From Nitrosomonas oligotropha (GTDB lineage: Bacteria; Pseudomonadota; Gammaproteobacteria; Burkholderiales; Nitrosomonadaceae): a stretch of 64,000 nucleotides of DNA. Under the pieces are notes generated by a model, which was not told where the DNA came from, made no database searches, and saw nothing but the letters and a program-made list of their open reading frames with translations. Location of the stretch: positions 238,320 through 302,319 of the forward strand of contig NZ_FNOE01000001.1 of assembly GCF_900106555.1 (NCBI RefSeq). The letters are read 5' to 3'. This document shows positions 1 through 8,851 of this stretch, piece by piece. The position numbers and the translations under genes were made by a program. Positions within the stretch are counted from its first letter, which is position 1. Every line of letters starts with the position of its first letter.

Positions 1-78
1 TCCGCAGCACTATAAAATCAAGCAAGTAAGTTCGATTCATAATAAAATCGCGCTTTTTGTAAAAGCTGAATCAACACT

Positions 79-909
79 ATGCATCCCATGCTGACCATCG
101 CGGTGAAAGCCGCGCGCCGTGCCGGTAGTATTATCAATCAGGCATCGCAAAATCTGGATTTACTCAATGTATCGAAAAAATCGCACAGCGATTATGTCAG
201 CGAGGTCGATGGCGCGGCTGAGGAAGCCATTATCAAGGTGTTGCAGACCGCTTATCCCGATCATGCGATTCTGGCGGAAGAGAGCGGGCACCGAGGCGAT
301 CAGAAAAATTCTGAATATCAGTGGATTATCGATCCTCTGGATGGAACGACCAATTTCTTGCACGGTTTTCCGAAGTACTCGGTTTCTATCGCGCTCAAGC
401 ATAAAGGTGCATTGAGTCATGCGGTGGTTTACGATCCCACGAATAATGAATTATTTACCGCCAGCCGTGGATGCGGCGCCTTTCTGAACGATCGCCGCAT
501 TCGCGTCGCTAAACGCACCAAGCTGGACGATTGCCTGATCGGCACGGGCTTGCCGTTTCGTGATTTGACGCACATCGATGCGTATTTTGCCATGTTGAAA
601 GACCTCGTGCCGCGCATCGCGGGAATCCGCCGTCCGGGTTCTGCTGCATTGGATTTGGCGTATGTCGCGTGTGGCCGCTACGATGGTTTCTGGGAAATCG
701 GTTTAGCGCCATGGGATATGGCGGCTGGATGTTTGTTGATTACTGAGGCCGGCGGACTGGTTGGTGATCTGGAAGGCAATGAAACACAATTGGAAAGTGG
801 CCAGATAATTGCCGGAAATCCGAAGATATTCGGACACTTGCTGCAAGTGATCGCGCCGCATCTCACACCGGCGCTCATCGAAGTGCAGCGCGCGGCAAAA
901 TCTCAATGA
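79..909 (+). CDS. suhB: Inositol monophosphatase family protein (SuhB)
   Basis: 276 aa, the usual length for the family. It hydrolyses inositol-1-phosphate with Mg2+ or Li+-sensitive chemistry; in Enterobacteria SuhB also joins rRNA transcription antitermination complexes with NusA. The metal-binding signatures are visible: Glu-Glu at about residues 67-68, DPLDGTTNF at 85-93, and PWDMAAG at 211-217 followed by the glycine-rich ITEAGG segment. The gene stands alone on the plus strand. Its stop overlaps the stop of the convergent scpB gene by a few bases, so there is no room for a terminator between them. Family assignment is secure; the SuhB name rather than another monophosphatase is by similarity. 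Confidence 0.93.
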   Translation: MHPMLTIAVKAARRAGSIINQASQNLDLLNVSKKSHSDYVSEVDGAAEEAIIKVLQTAYPDHAILAEESGHRGDQKNSEYQWIIDPLDGTTNFLHGFPKYSVSIALKHKGALSHAVVYDPTNNELFTASRGCGAFLNDRRIRVAKRTKLDDCLIGTGLPFRDLTHIDAYFAMLKDLVPRIAGIRRPGSAALDLAYVACGRYDGFWEIGLAPWDMAAGCLLITEAGGLVGDLEGNETQLESGQIIAGNPKIFGHLLQVIAPHLTPALIEVQRAAKSQ

Positions 910-1538
910 CCGGATGCTTCCGGTTGTTCCAACGGCAGATGCTCATTCTCACTGCCGGACTCAAGCAAGGATTTCATTTCTTCCAGCGGCGGCAGTTCTT
1001 CAATCGAGCGCAGATTCAAGTCGTCGAGAAAATGCGCTGTAGTGGCAAATAATTCCGGTTTTCCCGGCACGTTGCGGTGTCCGACTGCTTCAATCCAGCC
1101 GCGTGCCATAAGTGTTTTGATTATGGCGCTGGAAACACCAACACCGCGTATTTCTTCGATATCGCCACGAGTGACCGGCTGACGGTAAGCGATGATCGCG
1201 AGCGTTTCCAGAATCGCGCGGGAATAACGCGGTGCTTTTTGCGGCGTTAAGCGTTCCAAATACGACTGCATCTCTGCTTTGGTCTGAAAGCGCCAGCCGC
1301 TGGCGACAGTGACCAGTTCTATGCCGCTATCGCGCCATTCCTCGCGGACTTCCTCCAATAAATTCGCTAAGACCGCAGCACTTAACTCGTTATTGAATAA
1401 TTTCCGTAATTCGCTGAACGGTAAAGGCTCTTGCGCTGTAAGCAAGGCGGCCTCCAGAATTTGCCTGGTTTTTGCAGGACTGAGCGAATCCTGTACTTCA
1501 GGCTGACTATACTCAGGCGGCATTGATCGAACGGACAT
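903..1538 (-). CDS. scpB: Segregation and condensation protein B
   Basis: 211 aa winged-helix protein. ScpB dimers bind the ScpA kleisin and with SMC form the condensin that compacts and segregates the nucleoid. The recognisable core is the stretch around residues 40-165, including [20 protein letters not shown] and the following [11 protein letters not shown] segment, both typical of ScpB. The start lies inside the 3' end of scpA (26-bp overlap), as is usual for translational coupling of the pair. The C-terminal 40 residues are acidic and of low conservation. No oddities in reading frame. Confidence 0.95.
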   Translation of the reverse strand: MSVRSMPPEYSQPEVQDSLSPAKTRQILEAALLTAQEPLPFSELRKLFNNELSAAVLANLLEEVREEWRDSGIELVTVASGWRFQTKAEMQSYLERLTPQKAPRYSRAILETLAIIAYRQPVTRGDIEEIRGVGVSSAIIKTLMARGWIEAVGHRNVPGKPELFATTAHFLDDLNLRSIEELPPLEEMKSLLESGSENEHLPLEQPEASGH

Positions 1539-2325
1539 AAATCATTCCGCTATCGGGAGATTGAGAGATTTCCAGCAGCAACTCCTTGGCCAATTCCAGG
1601 ATAGCCAGGAAAGTGACGACGACTTCGGCGACGGTCGCCAGGGGGCTGAACAAATCATAAAATTCAACCTGCTCAAATCCGCGCAGATCGCGCAGCACTT
1701 GGCTCATATAAGCACGCACGGATAGGGCTTCGCGTTTGATGTGATGGTGGCGGTTGACTTTGGCGCGCGTCAGAATGGCCACCCAGGCGCTACGTAAATC
1801 GTCCATATTGATATGGGGTAATTGCTCGGTCCGTTTTTGTTCTATCCATACATGAATGATGCTGAAATCGCGCTCGGCTTGCGGTAATTGATTCAAGCGC
1901 AGCGCGGCTGTTTTCATTTGCTCGTACTCCAGCAAGCGCCGCACCAGCTCGGCGCGCGGATCGTGCTCTTCCTCCACAGCCGTCTTGGGATTCGGCAGCA
2001 GCATGCGTGATTTGATTTCGATCAGCAGCGCAGTCATCAGCAGATATTCGGCGGCCAGTTCCAGTTGATCCACGCGCATCATTTCGACATAAGTCATGTA
2101 TTGCTGCGTGAGCTCAGCCATCGGAATATCGAGAATATTCAGATTGTGCTTGCGGATCAGATACAACAGTAAGTCTAGCGGGCCTTGGAAGGTATCCAGA
2201 AAAACTTCCAGCGCATCCGGCGGAATATATAAGTCCTGAGGAATTTCCAGCAGCGGTTCGCCGCAGATTCTGGCGACCGGCTGGGATTCGACGGCTTCAA
2301 TAACCAGATTCACTGTTTCGTGCAA
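1513..2325 (-). CDS. scpA: Segregation and condensation protein A
   Basis: 270 aa kleisin subunit of the SMC-ScpAB condensin. The diagnostic N-terminal region FQGPLDLLLYLIRKHNLNI is present at about residues 47-65 and is followed by the LDIPMAELTQQYMTY helix that contacts the SMC neck. The C-terminal winged-helix region binds the SMC head. It begins 12 bp after trpS and overlaps scpB. The first 35 residues are a variable extension, so the exact start is less certain than the identity. The order trpS-scpA-scpB is common in Betaproteobacteria. Confidence 0.94.
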   Translation of the reverse strand: MHETVNLVIEAVESQPVARICGEPLLEIPQDLYIPPDALEVFLDTFQGPLDLLLYLIRKHNLNILDIPMAELTQQYMTYVEMMRVDQLELAAEYLLMTALLIEIKSRMLLPNPKTAVEEEHDPRAELVRRLLEYEQMKTAALRLNQLPQAERDFSIIHVWIEQKRTEQLPHINMDDLRSAWVAILTRAKVNRHHHIKREALSVRAYMSQVLRDLRGFEQVEFYDLFSPLATVAEVVVTFLAILELAKELLLEISQSPDSGMIYVRSINAA

Positions 2326-2337
2326 TATGAGAACACA

Positions 2338-3540
2338 TCAAGAATAACTGAGCCCCATCGCTTCGCGGATATCGCGCATGGTTTCTTCCGCCAGTTTGTT
2401 GGCTTTTTCGCAGCCATCGGCGATGATATTGCGCACCAAAGTCGGGTCTTCTTCATACTTTTTGATGCGCTCGTACATGGGCGCTTGTTCCGCGAGAATT
2501 TTGTCAATCACTGGCGTTTTGCAATCCAGACAGCCGATTTCCGCGTTCTTGCATCCTCGCTGCACCCATTCCCGGGTTTTGTCATCGGAGTACACCAAGT
2601 GGAACTGCCATACCGGGCATTTGGCCGGATCGCCTGGATCGCTGCGCCGTACACGCGCCGGATCGGTCGGCATGGTGCGGACTTTTTTGCGGATGCTTTC
2701 CGGATCTTCGCGCAGACTGATGGTGTTGTTATATGACTTAGACATTTTCTGCCCATCCAATCCCGGCATCCGCGATGCTTCGGTCAGTAATGTTTCCGGC
2801 TCGGTCAAAATCATTTTGCCGCCGCCTTCCAGATAACCGAACAAACGCTCGCGGTCACCCAGGCTCAAATTCTGCTGTTCGTTCAGCAACGAGCGGGCTT
2901 CTTCCAGCGCGTTTTCGTCGCCCTGCTCCTGATATAGGTTGCGCAACTCGGTGTACAGCTTGGATTTTTTCGATCCCAGCTTTTTGATCGCCGCTTCTGC
3001 TTTTTCTTCAAACCCCGGTCCCTTGCCATAGATATGATTGAAGCGGCGGGAAATTTCGCGCGTAAATTCCAGGTGTGGCGCTTGATCTTCACCGACCGGA
3101 ACCCGGTTGGCGCGGTAAATCAGAATATCGGCGCTTTGCAACAGCGGATAGCCAAGGAAACCGTAGGTGCTGAGATCTTTCTCGGATAATTTTTCCTGCT
3201 GGTCTTTATACGTCGGCACGCGTTCCAGCCAGCCGAGCGGCGTCATCATCGACAACAGCAGATACAACTCGGCGTGCGCCGGGACTTTGGATTGAATGAA
3301 TAAAATCGCCTGCGACGGATCAACGCCCGCAGCCAGCCAGTCGATGACCATGTCCCAGACATTCTGTTCGATGATTTCCGGCGTGTCGTAATGCGTTGTT
3401 AAGGCATGCCAATCGGCGACAAAAAAAAGGCATTCGTATTGCTGCTGCAACTTCACCCAGTTTTTTAATACGCCGTGATAATGTCCTAAATGCAGGCTGC
3501 CGGTGGGGCGCATACCTGATAAAACGCGATCAGCAAACAT
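2338..3540 (-). CDS. trpS: Tryptophanyl-tRNA synthetase with iron-sulfur-type cysteine motif
   Basis: 400 aa class I synthetase that charges tRNA-Trp. The HIGH-like signature is SLHLGHY at residues 15-21 and the KMSKS signature is exact at 265-269. The protein is longer than the roughly 330-residue short form; the extra length lies mainly at about residues 170-240, between the signatures, in a Lys/Glu-rich segment. Cys308, Cys330, Cys337 and Cys340 give the spacing C-x21-C-x6-C-x2-C, close to the C-x22-C-x6-C-x2-C [4Fe-4S] motif described for Thermotoga maritima TrpRS, next to the anticodon-binding part. The gene lies 26 bp after the M50 protease gene in the same direction. Confidence 0.96.
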   Translation of the reverse strand: MFADRVLSGMRPTGSLHLGHYHGVLKNWVKLQQQYECLFFVADWHALTTHYDTPEIIEQNVWDMVIDWLAAGVDPSQAILFIQSKVPAHAELYLLLSMMTPLGWLERVPTYKDQQEKLSEKDLSTYGFLGYPLLQSADILIYRANRVPVGEDQAPHLEFTREISRRFNHIYGKGPGFEEKAEAAIKKLGSKKSKLYTELRNLYQEQGDENALEEARSLLNEQQNLSLGDRERLFGYLEGGGKMILTEPETLLTEASRMPGLDGQKMSKSYNNTISLREDPESIRKKVRTMPTDPARVRRSDPGDPAKCPVWQFHLVYSDDKTREWVQRGCKNAEIGCLDCKTPVIDKILAEQAPMYERIKKYEEDPTLVRNIIADGCEKANKLAEETMRDIREAMGLSYS

Positions 3541-3566
3541 GTTGAAATCCTAAATGTAAAACGTTG

Positions 3567-4232
3567 TTAAATATATAACCCAAAAATGGATACGATGATG
3601 ATTTTAGCCCAGAGAATCACCGGTCCGATCACGGTACTCAAAATACCGCTGAATAACAATACCAGCAATATCATAAAGCCGTAAGGCTCAATCCGGGAAA
3701 ATTGGTAAGCCCAGCGGTGCGGTAGCAAACTCATGGTCATGCGGCCGCCGTCCAGCGGCGGTAGTGGTAGCAGATTAAGCACCATCAGGACGACGTTGAT
3801 TTCGATTCCCGCGATTCCCATCAGCGCCAACGGTTTGGCAAAACTGCTCTCGGGCATGGCAAGCGCCAGCTTGATCATCAATGCCCAGAAAAACGCCATC
3901 AGCAGGTTGGCGCCGGGTCCGGCAGCGGCGACCCACAGCATATCGCGCTTCGGGTGGCGCAAATTGGCGAAATTGACCGGTACTGGTTTGGCCCAGCCGA
4001 ACAAGAATCCTGCACCGACGGTCAGTTTACTGAGAACAAACAGCGATAGCGGCACCACGATCGTGCCGACAGGATCGATATGCCGCGCTGGATTGAGACT
4101 GATGCGCCCGGCGTCATAAGCGGTGAGATCGCCGAATTTCTTGGCGACATAACCATGCGCCGCTTCATGCATGGTGATGGCAAAAATTACCGGTAATGCG
4201 TAAATGGCGATACCTTGGATGATTTCATCCAT
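3567..4232 (-). CDS. Site-2 protease family (M50) membrane metalloprotease
   Basis: 221 aa, polytopic. The zinc-binding HEAAHG motif sits at residues 22-27 in the first membrane helix, and the second catalytic element, LPPLDGGRM, is at about 157-165. This is the short, PDZ-less YwhC/Rv-type branch of peptidase M50 found widely in bacteria, not RseP. Its substrates are not known. The gene overlaps the end of yciO by 8 bp and is followed by trpS, a common betaproteobacterial order. Five to six membrane segments are evident from hydrophobic stretches. Confidence 0.9.
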   Translation of the reverse strand: MDEIIQGIAIYALPVIFAITMHEAAHGYVAKKFGDLTAYDAGRISLNPARHIDPVGTIVVPLSLFVLSKLTVGAGFLFGWAKPVPVNFANLRHPKRDMLWVAAAGPGANLLMAFFWALMIKLALAMPESSFAKPLALMGIAGIEINVVLMVLNLLPLPPLDGGRMTMSLLPHRWAYQFSRIEPYGFMILLVLLFSGILSTVIGPVILWAKIIIVSIFGLYI

Positions 4233-4857
4233 GATCGATCCCGAAGGGTTCGAGGCTGCCTTTGCCTTGACGTACCAATACCGGCACGTCGGTCGTCAAA
4301 TCGATCACGGTGGTCATGTCGATGCCACAGGAACCGGCATCCATGACTAATTCCACTTGATGTTCCAGGCGCTCGCGGATTTCTTCCGCATCGTTCAGCG
4401 GAAAATCGTCTCCCGGCAATATCAATGTGGAGCTGAGCAACGGTTCGCCGAGTTCTTCCAGCAGTGCCAGCACCACCGGATGATCGGGAATGCGCAGGCC
4501 GATGGTGTTGCGTTTCGGGTGTTGCATGCGGCGAGGTACTTCGCGGGTTGCCTGTAAAATAAACGTGTAGCTGCCGGGCGTTGTGGCTTTGAGCAGGCGG
4601 TATTGGCTGTTGTCGACTTTGGCGTAGGTGGCGATTTCCGCCAGATTGCGGCATACCAGCGTGAAATGATGGCGTTCATCCACTTCCCGGATGGTGCGAA
4701 TGCGCGTCATCGCTTCTTTATCGCCGAGGTGGCAACCCAAGGCGTAGCACGAATCGGTCGGATACACGATGATTCCGCCGCTGCGCACGATGGCGACCGC
4801 TTGTTTGATCAAGCGTAAATGCGGGGTGTCAGTATGAATGGAGAAAAATTGGGCCAC
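4225..4857 (-). CDS. yciO: YciO-type threonylcarbamoyl-AMP synthase-like protein
   Basis: 210 aa Sua5/YrdC/YciO family protein. It matches Escherichia coli YciO almost end to end: QFFSIHTDTPHLRLIKQAV at the start, VYPTDSCYALGC at about 31-42, and TPGSYTFILQATREVPRR in the middle, where YciO has TPGNYTFILKGTKEVPRR. YrdC-family members make threonylcarbamoyl-adenylate for the tRNA t6A37 modification; YciO itself has weak or alternative activity, so a role in t6A synthesis is possible rather than shown. It follows the PHP nuclease gene by 42 bp, the same neighbours as in E. coli (trpH-yciO). Confidence 0.9.
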   Translation of the reverse strand: MAQFFSIHTDTPHLRLIKQAVAIVRSGGIIVYPTDSCYALGCHLGDKEAMTRIRTIREVDERHHFTLVCRNLAEIATYAKVDNSQYRLLKATTPGSYTFILQATREVPRRMQHPKRNTIGLRIPDHPVVLALLEELGEPLLSSTLILPGDDFPLNDAEEIRERLEHQVELVMDAGSCGIDMTTVIDLTTDVPVLVRQGKGSLEPFGIDHG

Positions 4858-4899
4858 AGTGAAACGGTATCTGGATTATTTGAATTTCACATCAAAACA

Positions 4900-5760
4900 T
4901 CAATACGCAAGCTCGGCTGTAATCGTATTTTTCCAATGCTGCCAGACCGGAGTGCAACCGGGTGGGAACTCAGGTAACTGCCCGAGATCGAAATGGCTTT
5001 CCCCCGGTCCGTGAAAATCCGAACCGCACGATGCCAGCAGATTTCTGTCCTTGGCATGCTGGGCAAACCGCTGTGCCTGCTCCAAGGTATGGCTGGATGT
5101 AACGACTTCGAGGCCTGATCCGCCGAGTGCGCAAAATTCGTCGAGCAAATCGCTGAGCACATTTTTGCCCAGATCGTAGCGGCCCGGATGCGCAATCACG
5201 GCGTGGCCGCCGCTACCGCAGATCCAGCTGACCGCATCGCTGAGCGAGGCCCATTCGTGCGGCGCATACCCGGGTTTGCCTTTAACCAGATATCTCTTGA
5301 AGACCGATTTAACATCCTTGGCATACCCTTGTTCAACCAGAAAACGCGCAAAGTGTGTGCGTCCGATCAAACGGCGCACACCGACATAGGCATAAGCGCC
5401 TTCCAGGCTGCCGTGGATACCGGTTTTTGCCAGCTCTGCGGCAATATTCTCGGCCCGTTGGGTGCGTCCGGCGCGAACGGCGGTCAAACCTTCAACCAGC
5501 GGCGCGTAACCCGGATCAATGTCCAGTCCGACGATATGCAAAGTGCGGCCGCGCCAGCTGACGGATATTTCCACGCCGTTTATAAATGTGATACTTTTCG
5601 TTTCGGCGGCCTGCCGCGCTTCTACGAGTCCGGCGATATCGTCGTGATCGGTTAACGCCAGCGTTTCGACGCCGCGCAAAGCGGCGCGCTCAACCAGTTG
5701 AGCGGGTGATAACACACCATCGGAAATGGTGGAGTGACAATGCAAATCAATATTGAGCAT
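4900..5760 (-). CDS. yciV: PHP-domain 5'-3' exoribonuclease / nucleoside phosphatase (RNase AM family)
   Basis: 286 aa from the chosen start. The PHP metal site begins with DLHCHS at residues 5-10, then TDHDD near 40, and the later HAVIAHPGRY and SDFHGP segments supply further ligands. E. coli homologue YciV/TrpH (RNase AM) removes 5' nucleotides from short RNA and matures 5S and other rRNA 5' ends. I chose the ATG at 5760 because the family starts right before the DLHCHS strand; an upstream in-frame ATG at 5799 would add 13 atypical residues. First gene of the minus-strand cluster running to scpB. Confidence 0.88.
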   Translation of the reverse strand: MLNIDLHCHSTISDGVLSPAQLVERAALRGVETLALTDHDDIAGLVEARQAAETKSITFINGVEISVSWRGRTLHIVGLDIDPGYAPLVEGLTAVRAGRTQRAENIAAELAKTGIHGSLEGAYAYVGVRRLIGRTHFARFLVEQGYAKDVKSVFKRYLVKGKPGYAPHEWASLSDAVSWICGSGGHAVIAHPGRYDLGKNVLSDLLDEFCALGGSGLEVVTSSHTLEQAQRFAQHAKDRNLLASCGSDFHGPGESHFDLGQLPEFPPGCTPVWQHWKNTITAELAY

Positions 5761-5887
5761 GTAAATCCGTTGCGCATCGCGGGACACGCATGATAGCAAA
5801 TAACCCGATTGAAGAGAAATAATTGTATTGGATAATGAAAGAGATAGTTAGATCCATGATAGAAAAACCATTTTGTAAGGACTCCCA

Positions 5888-7111
5888 ATGACTATGCTAC
5901 AAACTGTTCGCGATCATCTGGCCGCTGCGCCGCATCGCAGCCTCTTTCTGGCAGGCGCGTTGCAAGGCGTGCTGACGGTATTATGGTGGATATTCGACCT
6001 GACAGGGCGTTACGGAATCGCCGGATCGATGACCGCTTGGAGCATCGTCCCGACCTGGGCGCACGCATTCCTGATGATTTATGGTTTTTTCCCGTTTTTT
6101 ATTTTCGGTTTTCTGTTCACCACGTATCCCAACTGGATGAACGGTGAAAAGGTAAAACCGCAAGAATATATCGCCACCTGTGCTTTGATGGCGGCGGGCG
6201 TGGTGCTGTTTTATGCAGGCTTGCTGACGCACAAAGTCATCAGCATTACCGGCGTGGAACTGATGCTGGCCGGGTGGAGCATTGCCGTTTACGTGCTGTT
6301 TCGCATTCTGCTCACGACACCGGCGCAAGACAAGCGTCATGCCCAGGTCGCCAGCGTCGGGCTGTTGATGGGCTGGCTGGGCGTGGCGGCGTATTTGGTC
6401 TGGCTGGTTACTGACAGTGCGGTGGTACTCAATTTTGCCCGCCATGCCGGTATCTGGTTTTTCCTGCTGCCGATCGTACTGACCGTTTCGCATCGCATGA
6501 TCCCGTTTTTCTCCAGCCGCGTGCTCGACAATTACGAAATGGTGCGGCCGTTCTGGATGCTGTGGCTGATGCTCGCTTGCATCGCCGCACACGGCTGCCT
6601 GCAATGGATGGAATTAACCACCTATCTGTGGATTGTAGATTTCCCGTTGGCCGGGTGCGCGCTGTATTTATCGTACCGCTGGGGATTTATGCGCAGCTTC
6701 CAAGTGAGCCTGCTGGCCGTGTTGCATGTCTCGTTTGCCTGGTTCGGTATCGCCATGTTGCTGTACACCGTGCAAAGCCTGGTGTATTTCGCCTCCGGTA
6801 GCCTGTTGTTCGGTCTCGCGCCGCTGCACGCCATCGGCATCGGTTTCTTCTCCGGCATGATCCTCGCGATGGCCTCACGCGTCACCCTCGGCCACTCCGG
6901 GCGGCCACTGGAACTCGACCGCATTACCTGGCTGCTGTTCCTGGGCTTCCAGGCGACCGCCGTGATCCGTATTCTGGCCGACCTCATCCCGGCGATTGCA
7001 CCGATGTTTTACGTGTTGGCGGCGCTGGTTTGGTTGACGTGTTTTGGGTTGTGGGCGGTCAAGTTTGCACCGATTTATTGGCGTGCGAGGGTGGATGGGA
7101 AGGCGGGGTGA
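5888..7111 (+). CDS. nnrS: NnrS family heme/copper membrane protein
   Basis: 407 aa, about twelve hydrophobic helices, the expected NnrS topology. NnrS proteins bind heme and copper in the inner membrane and protect against nitrosative stress or support NO metabolism in denitrifiers and nitrifiers. Family features seen are the N-terminal FLAGALQGVL and WWIFDL segments, the SHRMIPFFSSRVL motif at about 199-211, and the late GMILAMASRVTLGHSGRPL motif. The start has a good ribosome site, AAGGAC, 5 bases before ATG. It is divergent from yciV; I could not identify a convincing NsrR or FNR-type box in the 127 bp between them. Confidence 0.9.
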   Translation: MTMLQTVRDHLAAAPHRSLFLAGALQGVLTVLWWIFDLTGRYGIAGSMTAWSIVPTWAHAFLMIYGFFPFFIFGFLFTTYPNWMNGEKVKPQEYIATCALMAAGVVLFYAGLLTHKVISITGVELMLAGWSIAVYVLFRILLTTPAQDKRHAQVASVGLLMGWLGVAAYLVWLVTDSAVVLNFARHAGIWFFLLPIVLTVSHRMIPFFSSRVLDNYEMVRPFWMLWLMLACIAAHGCLQWMELTTYLWIVDFPLAGCALYLSYRWGFMRSFQVSLLAVLHVSFAWFGIAMLLYTVQSLVYFASGSLLFGLAPLHAIGIGFFSGMILAMASRVTLGHSGRPLELDRITWLLFLGFQATAVIRILADLIPAIAPMFYVLAALVWLTCFGLWAVKFAPIYWRARVDGKAG

Positions 7112-7248
7112 TAAATTGCTAATTATAAGTGATTTTGTGTGATTTCGGACTGTATCTGGCAGTGAAGCAACACTTCAAGGGTAAATTTTTATGGGGCTGT
7201 AGTAGATCAGGTTAAATCTGAGTCCAAAATTTGAGTATTTTTAGTTGG

Positions 7249-8014
7249 TGTAAGAATTTCTGGCGTTGTTTATAGTATTTGGAAGAATGCTGTAAATAAA
7301 CATACATAAACGCACCCGATTAACTTTATTGGATCGCCAGGAAATCTGGCGGCTATATCAAACCCGGCTGTGGAAGGTAGCGCATTTGGCGGAACGCTTC
7401 CATGTCAGCCGGCCAACGATTTATGATGTCCTGAAACGCACGAGACTCCAGGAATTTACTCCAAGCGCTATAACAAGTCTTACCCAGGCGAGCTGGTTCA
7501 CTTCGATACCAAGCGACTTTCCTTGTTGAAAGGACAATCCGCCAATGAACCTCGCGAATATCTGTTTGTGGCCATCGATGACTTCTCCAGGGAGCTGTAT
7601 GCCGTATTTTCCCAATAAAACTCAGCACAGCTAGCTTTCTCATAGACACTGTCATTGCCCAATGTCTGCATCAGATCGACTGCGCTTATTCCGATAACGG
7701 TACGGAATTTAAAGGAACTGACAACCATACTTTCGGCAAAGCTTGCAGGCAACATCGTATCGGTCAGAAGTTTACCCGTATTAAGCGTCCACAAACCAAC
7801 GGCAAAGCCGAACGAGTCATCCGCACGCTAATGGATATGCGACATAGCCAACTTGCTTTAAAGATAGCGCCGATCGGCGCATTCTGCTTTCCCATTTCAT
7901 TGACTTCTACAATACCGTAAAGCCCCATATGAGTTTGAATAATGCAACCCCTTATGAAACACTCAACGCTTATTTTAATCAACCTCTCTGTAAACAACCC
8001 TGATATTTCTTACA
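7249..8014 (+). mobile_element. Decayed IS481-family element, copy 1
   Basis: A 766-bp insertion sequence remnant. The left end begins tgtaagaa at 7249 and the right end finishes cttaca at 8014; the outer 24 bp (7249-7272 and 7991-8014) are imperfect inverted repeats, with 8 bp identical at each edge. Inside is a broken DDE transposase. The length is below the roughly 1 kb usual for IS481 elements, which fits an internal deletion in the transposase gene. I see no target-site duplication directly outside the ends. A related left end lies at 63906. Confidence 0.85.
7296..8003 (+). pseudogene. Broken IS481-type transposase
   Basis: Read across frames, this encodes an IS481-like transposase: an N-terminal helix-turn-helix (HLAERFHVSRPTIYDVLKR), then a DDE core with VHFDTKRL (first Asp), YSDNGTEFKG (second Asp) and NGKAERVIRT (catalytic Glu), ending CKQP-stop. 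It is inactive. The initiation codon is ATA at 7296 where the second copy has ATG; about 40 codons appear deleted between EFTP and KRYNKSYPG near 7465; there is a stop at about 7615 and at least two frame changes after that. Confidence 0.85.
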
Positions 8015-8215
8015 CTTCGGGATTTGTTCAGTGGTTTCTTAAATAATCTGTTCCAACTACCAAGCTAGTAAAACCGGTAACTTGTTTGCAGTTCCAGGCT
8101 ATCGAAATTTATGATTTGCAACATCAAATTCCCGGTGCAATTTTTATAAAAAAGCCGGATATTTTTAACCGCCGCTGTGCTATTCTTGCGGCATTTTTTT
8201 ACAGCATAAGAAGAT

Positions 8216-8833
8216 ATGGAACAAAAAGATAACACTCAGAAAACACGAGCGCGGGGAATTCCCGCCATTGCACATTTTCTTTTCTTCACCCGCTGGTTGC
8301 AGTTGCCTTTATATCTGGGATTGGTGTTGGCGCAGTGCGTGTATGTGTTTCACTTTTGGGTTGAGTTGACCGATCTGATCGGCGCCGTGATGGGAAACAA
8401 AAATGCATTGGAGCATATCCTCGATACCGTTACGATCAAGGGTGCGGAAAGACCGGCCAAGCTGACCGAAACGGCCATCATGCTCGTCGTGCTGGGATTG
8501 ATCGACGTGGTGATGATTTCGAATCTACTGATCATGGTTATTATCGGCGGGTATGAGACTTTCGTCTCACGCATGAATCTGGAAGGACATCCAGATCAGC
8601 CGGAGTGGTTGTCGCATGTCAATGCGTCGGTGTTGAAAGTGAAACTGGCCACGGCGATCATCGGTATTTCGTCGATTCATTTGTTGAAAACGTTTATCAA
8701 CGCCGGTGCTTATGACGAAAAGACATTACTGGCGCAAACAGGCATCCACATGGCGTTTTTGTTTTCGGCGCTTGCCATCGCCTATTGCGATCGCATTATT
8801 ACGCAAACCAGTTTGCAGTCGGACGATCACTGA
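8216..8833 (+). CDS. yqhA: UPF0114 (YqhA) family membrane protein
   Basis: 205 aa with four hydrophobic helices. It aligns with E. coli YqhA through the signature segments MVIIGGYETFVSRM at about 108-121, AIIGISSIHLLKTFI, and the ending AYCDRI. The N-terminal half carries an insertion with ALEHILDTVTIKGAERPAK that makes it longer than E. coli YqhA (164 aa), as in the TIGR00645 subfamily. Function is unknown; a role in acid or osmotic tolerance has been suggested for relatives. The ribosome site is AAGAAG just before ATG. The gene lies downstream of the IS remnant and is convergent with the CinA-type gene. Confidence 0.85.
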   Translation: MEQKDNTQKTRARGIPAIAHFLFFTRWLQLPLYLGLVLAQCVYVFHFWVELTDLIGAVMGNKNALEHILDTVTIKGAERPAKLTETAIMLVVLGLIDVVMISNLLIMVIIGGYETFVSRMNLEGHPDQPEWLSHVNASVLKVKLATAIIGISSIHLLKTFINAGAYDEKTLLAQTGIHMAFLFSALAIAYCDRIITQTSLQSDDH

Positions 8834-8851
8834 TCGCAACCGTTTACTGTC

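Noticed and set aside
5981..6604. Long reading frame on the minus strand inside nnrS (207 codons)
   Set aside because: Composition is that of an antisense shadow, with no family resemblance, and nnrS is clearly coding in the other direction.
7230..8030. Target-site duplication around IS copy 1
   Set aside because: Bases next to the left end (agttgg) and right end (cttcgg) do not match over more than three positions.
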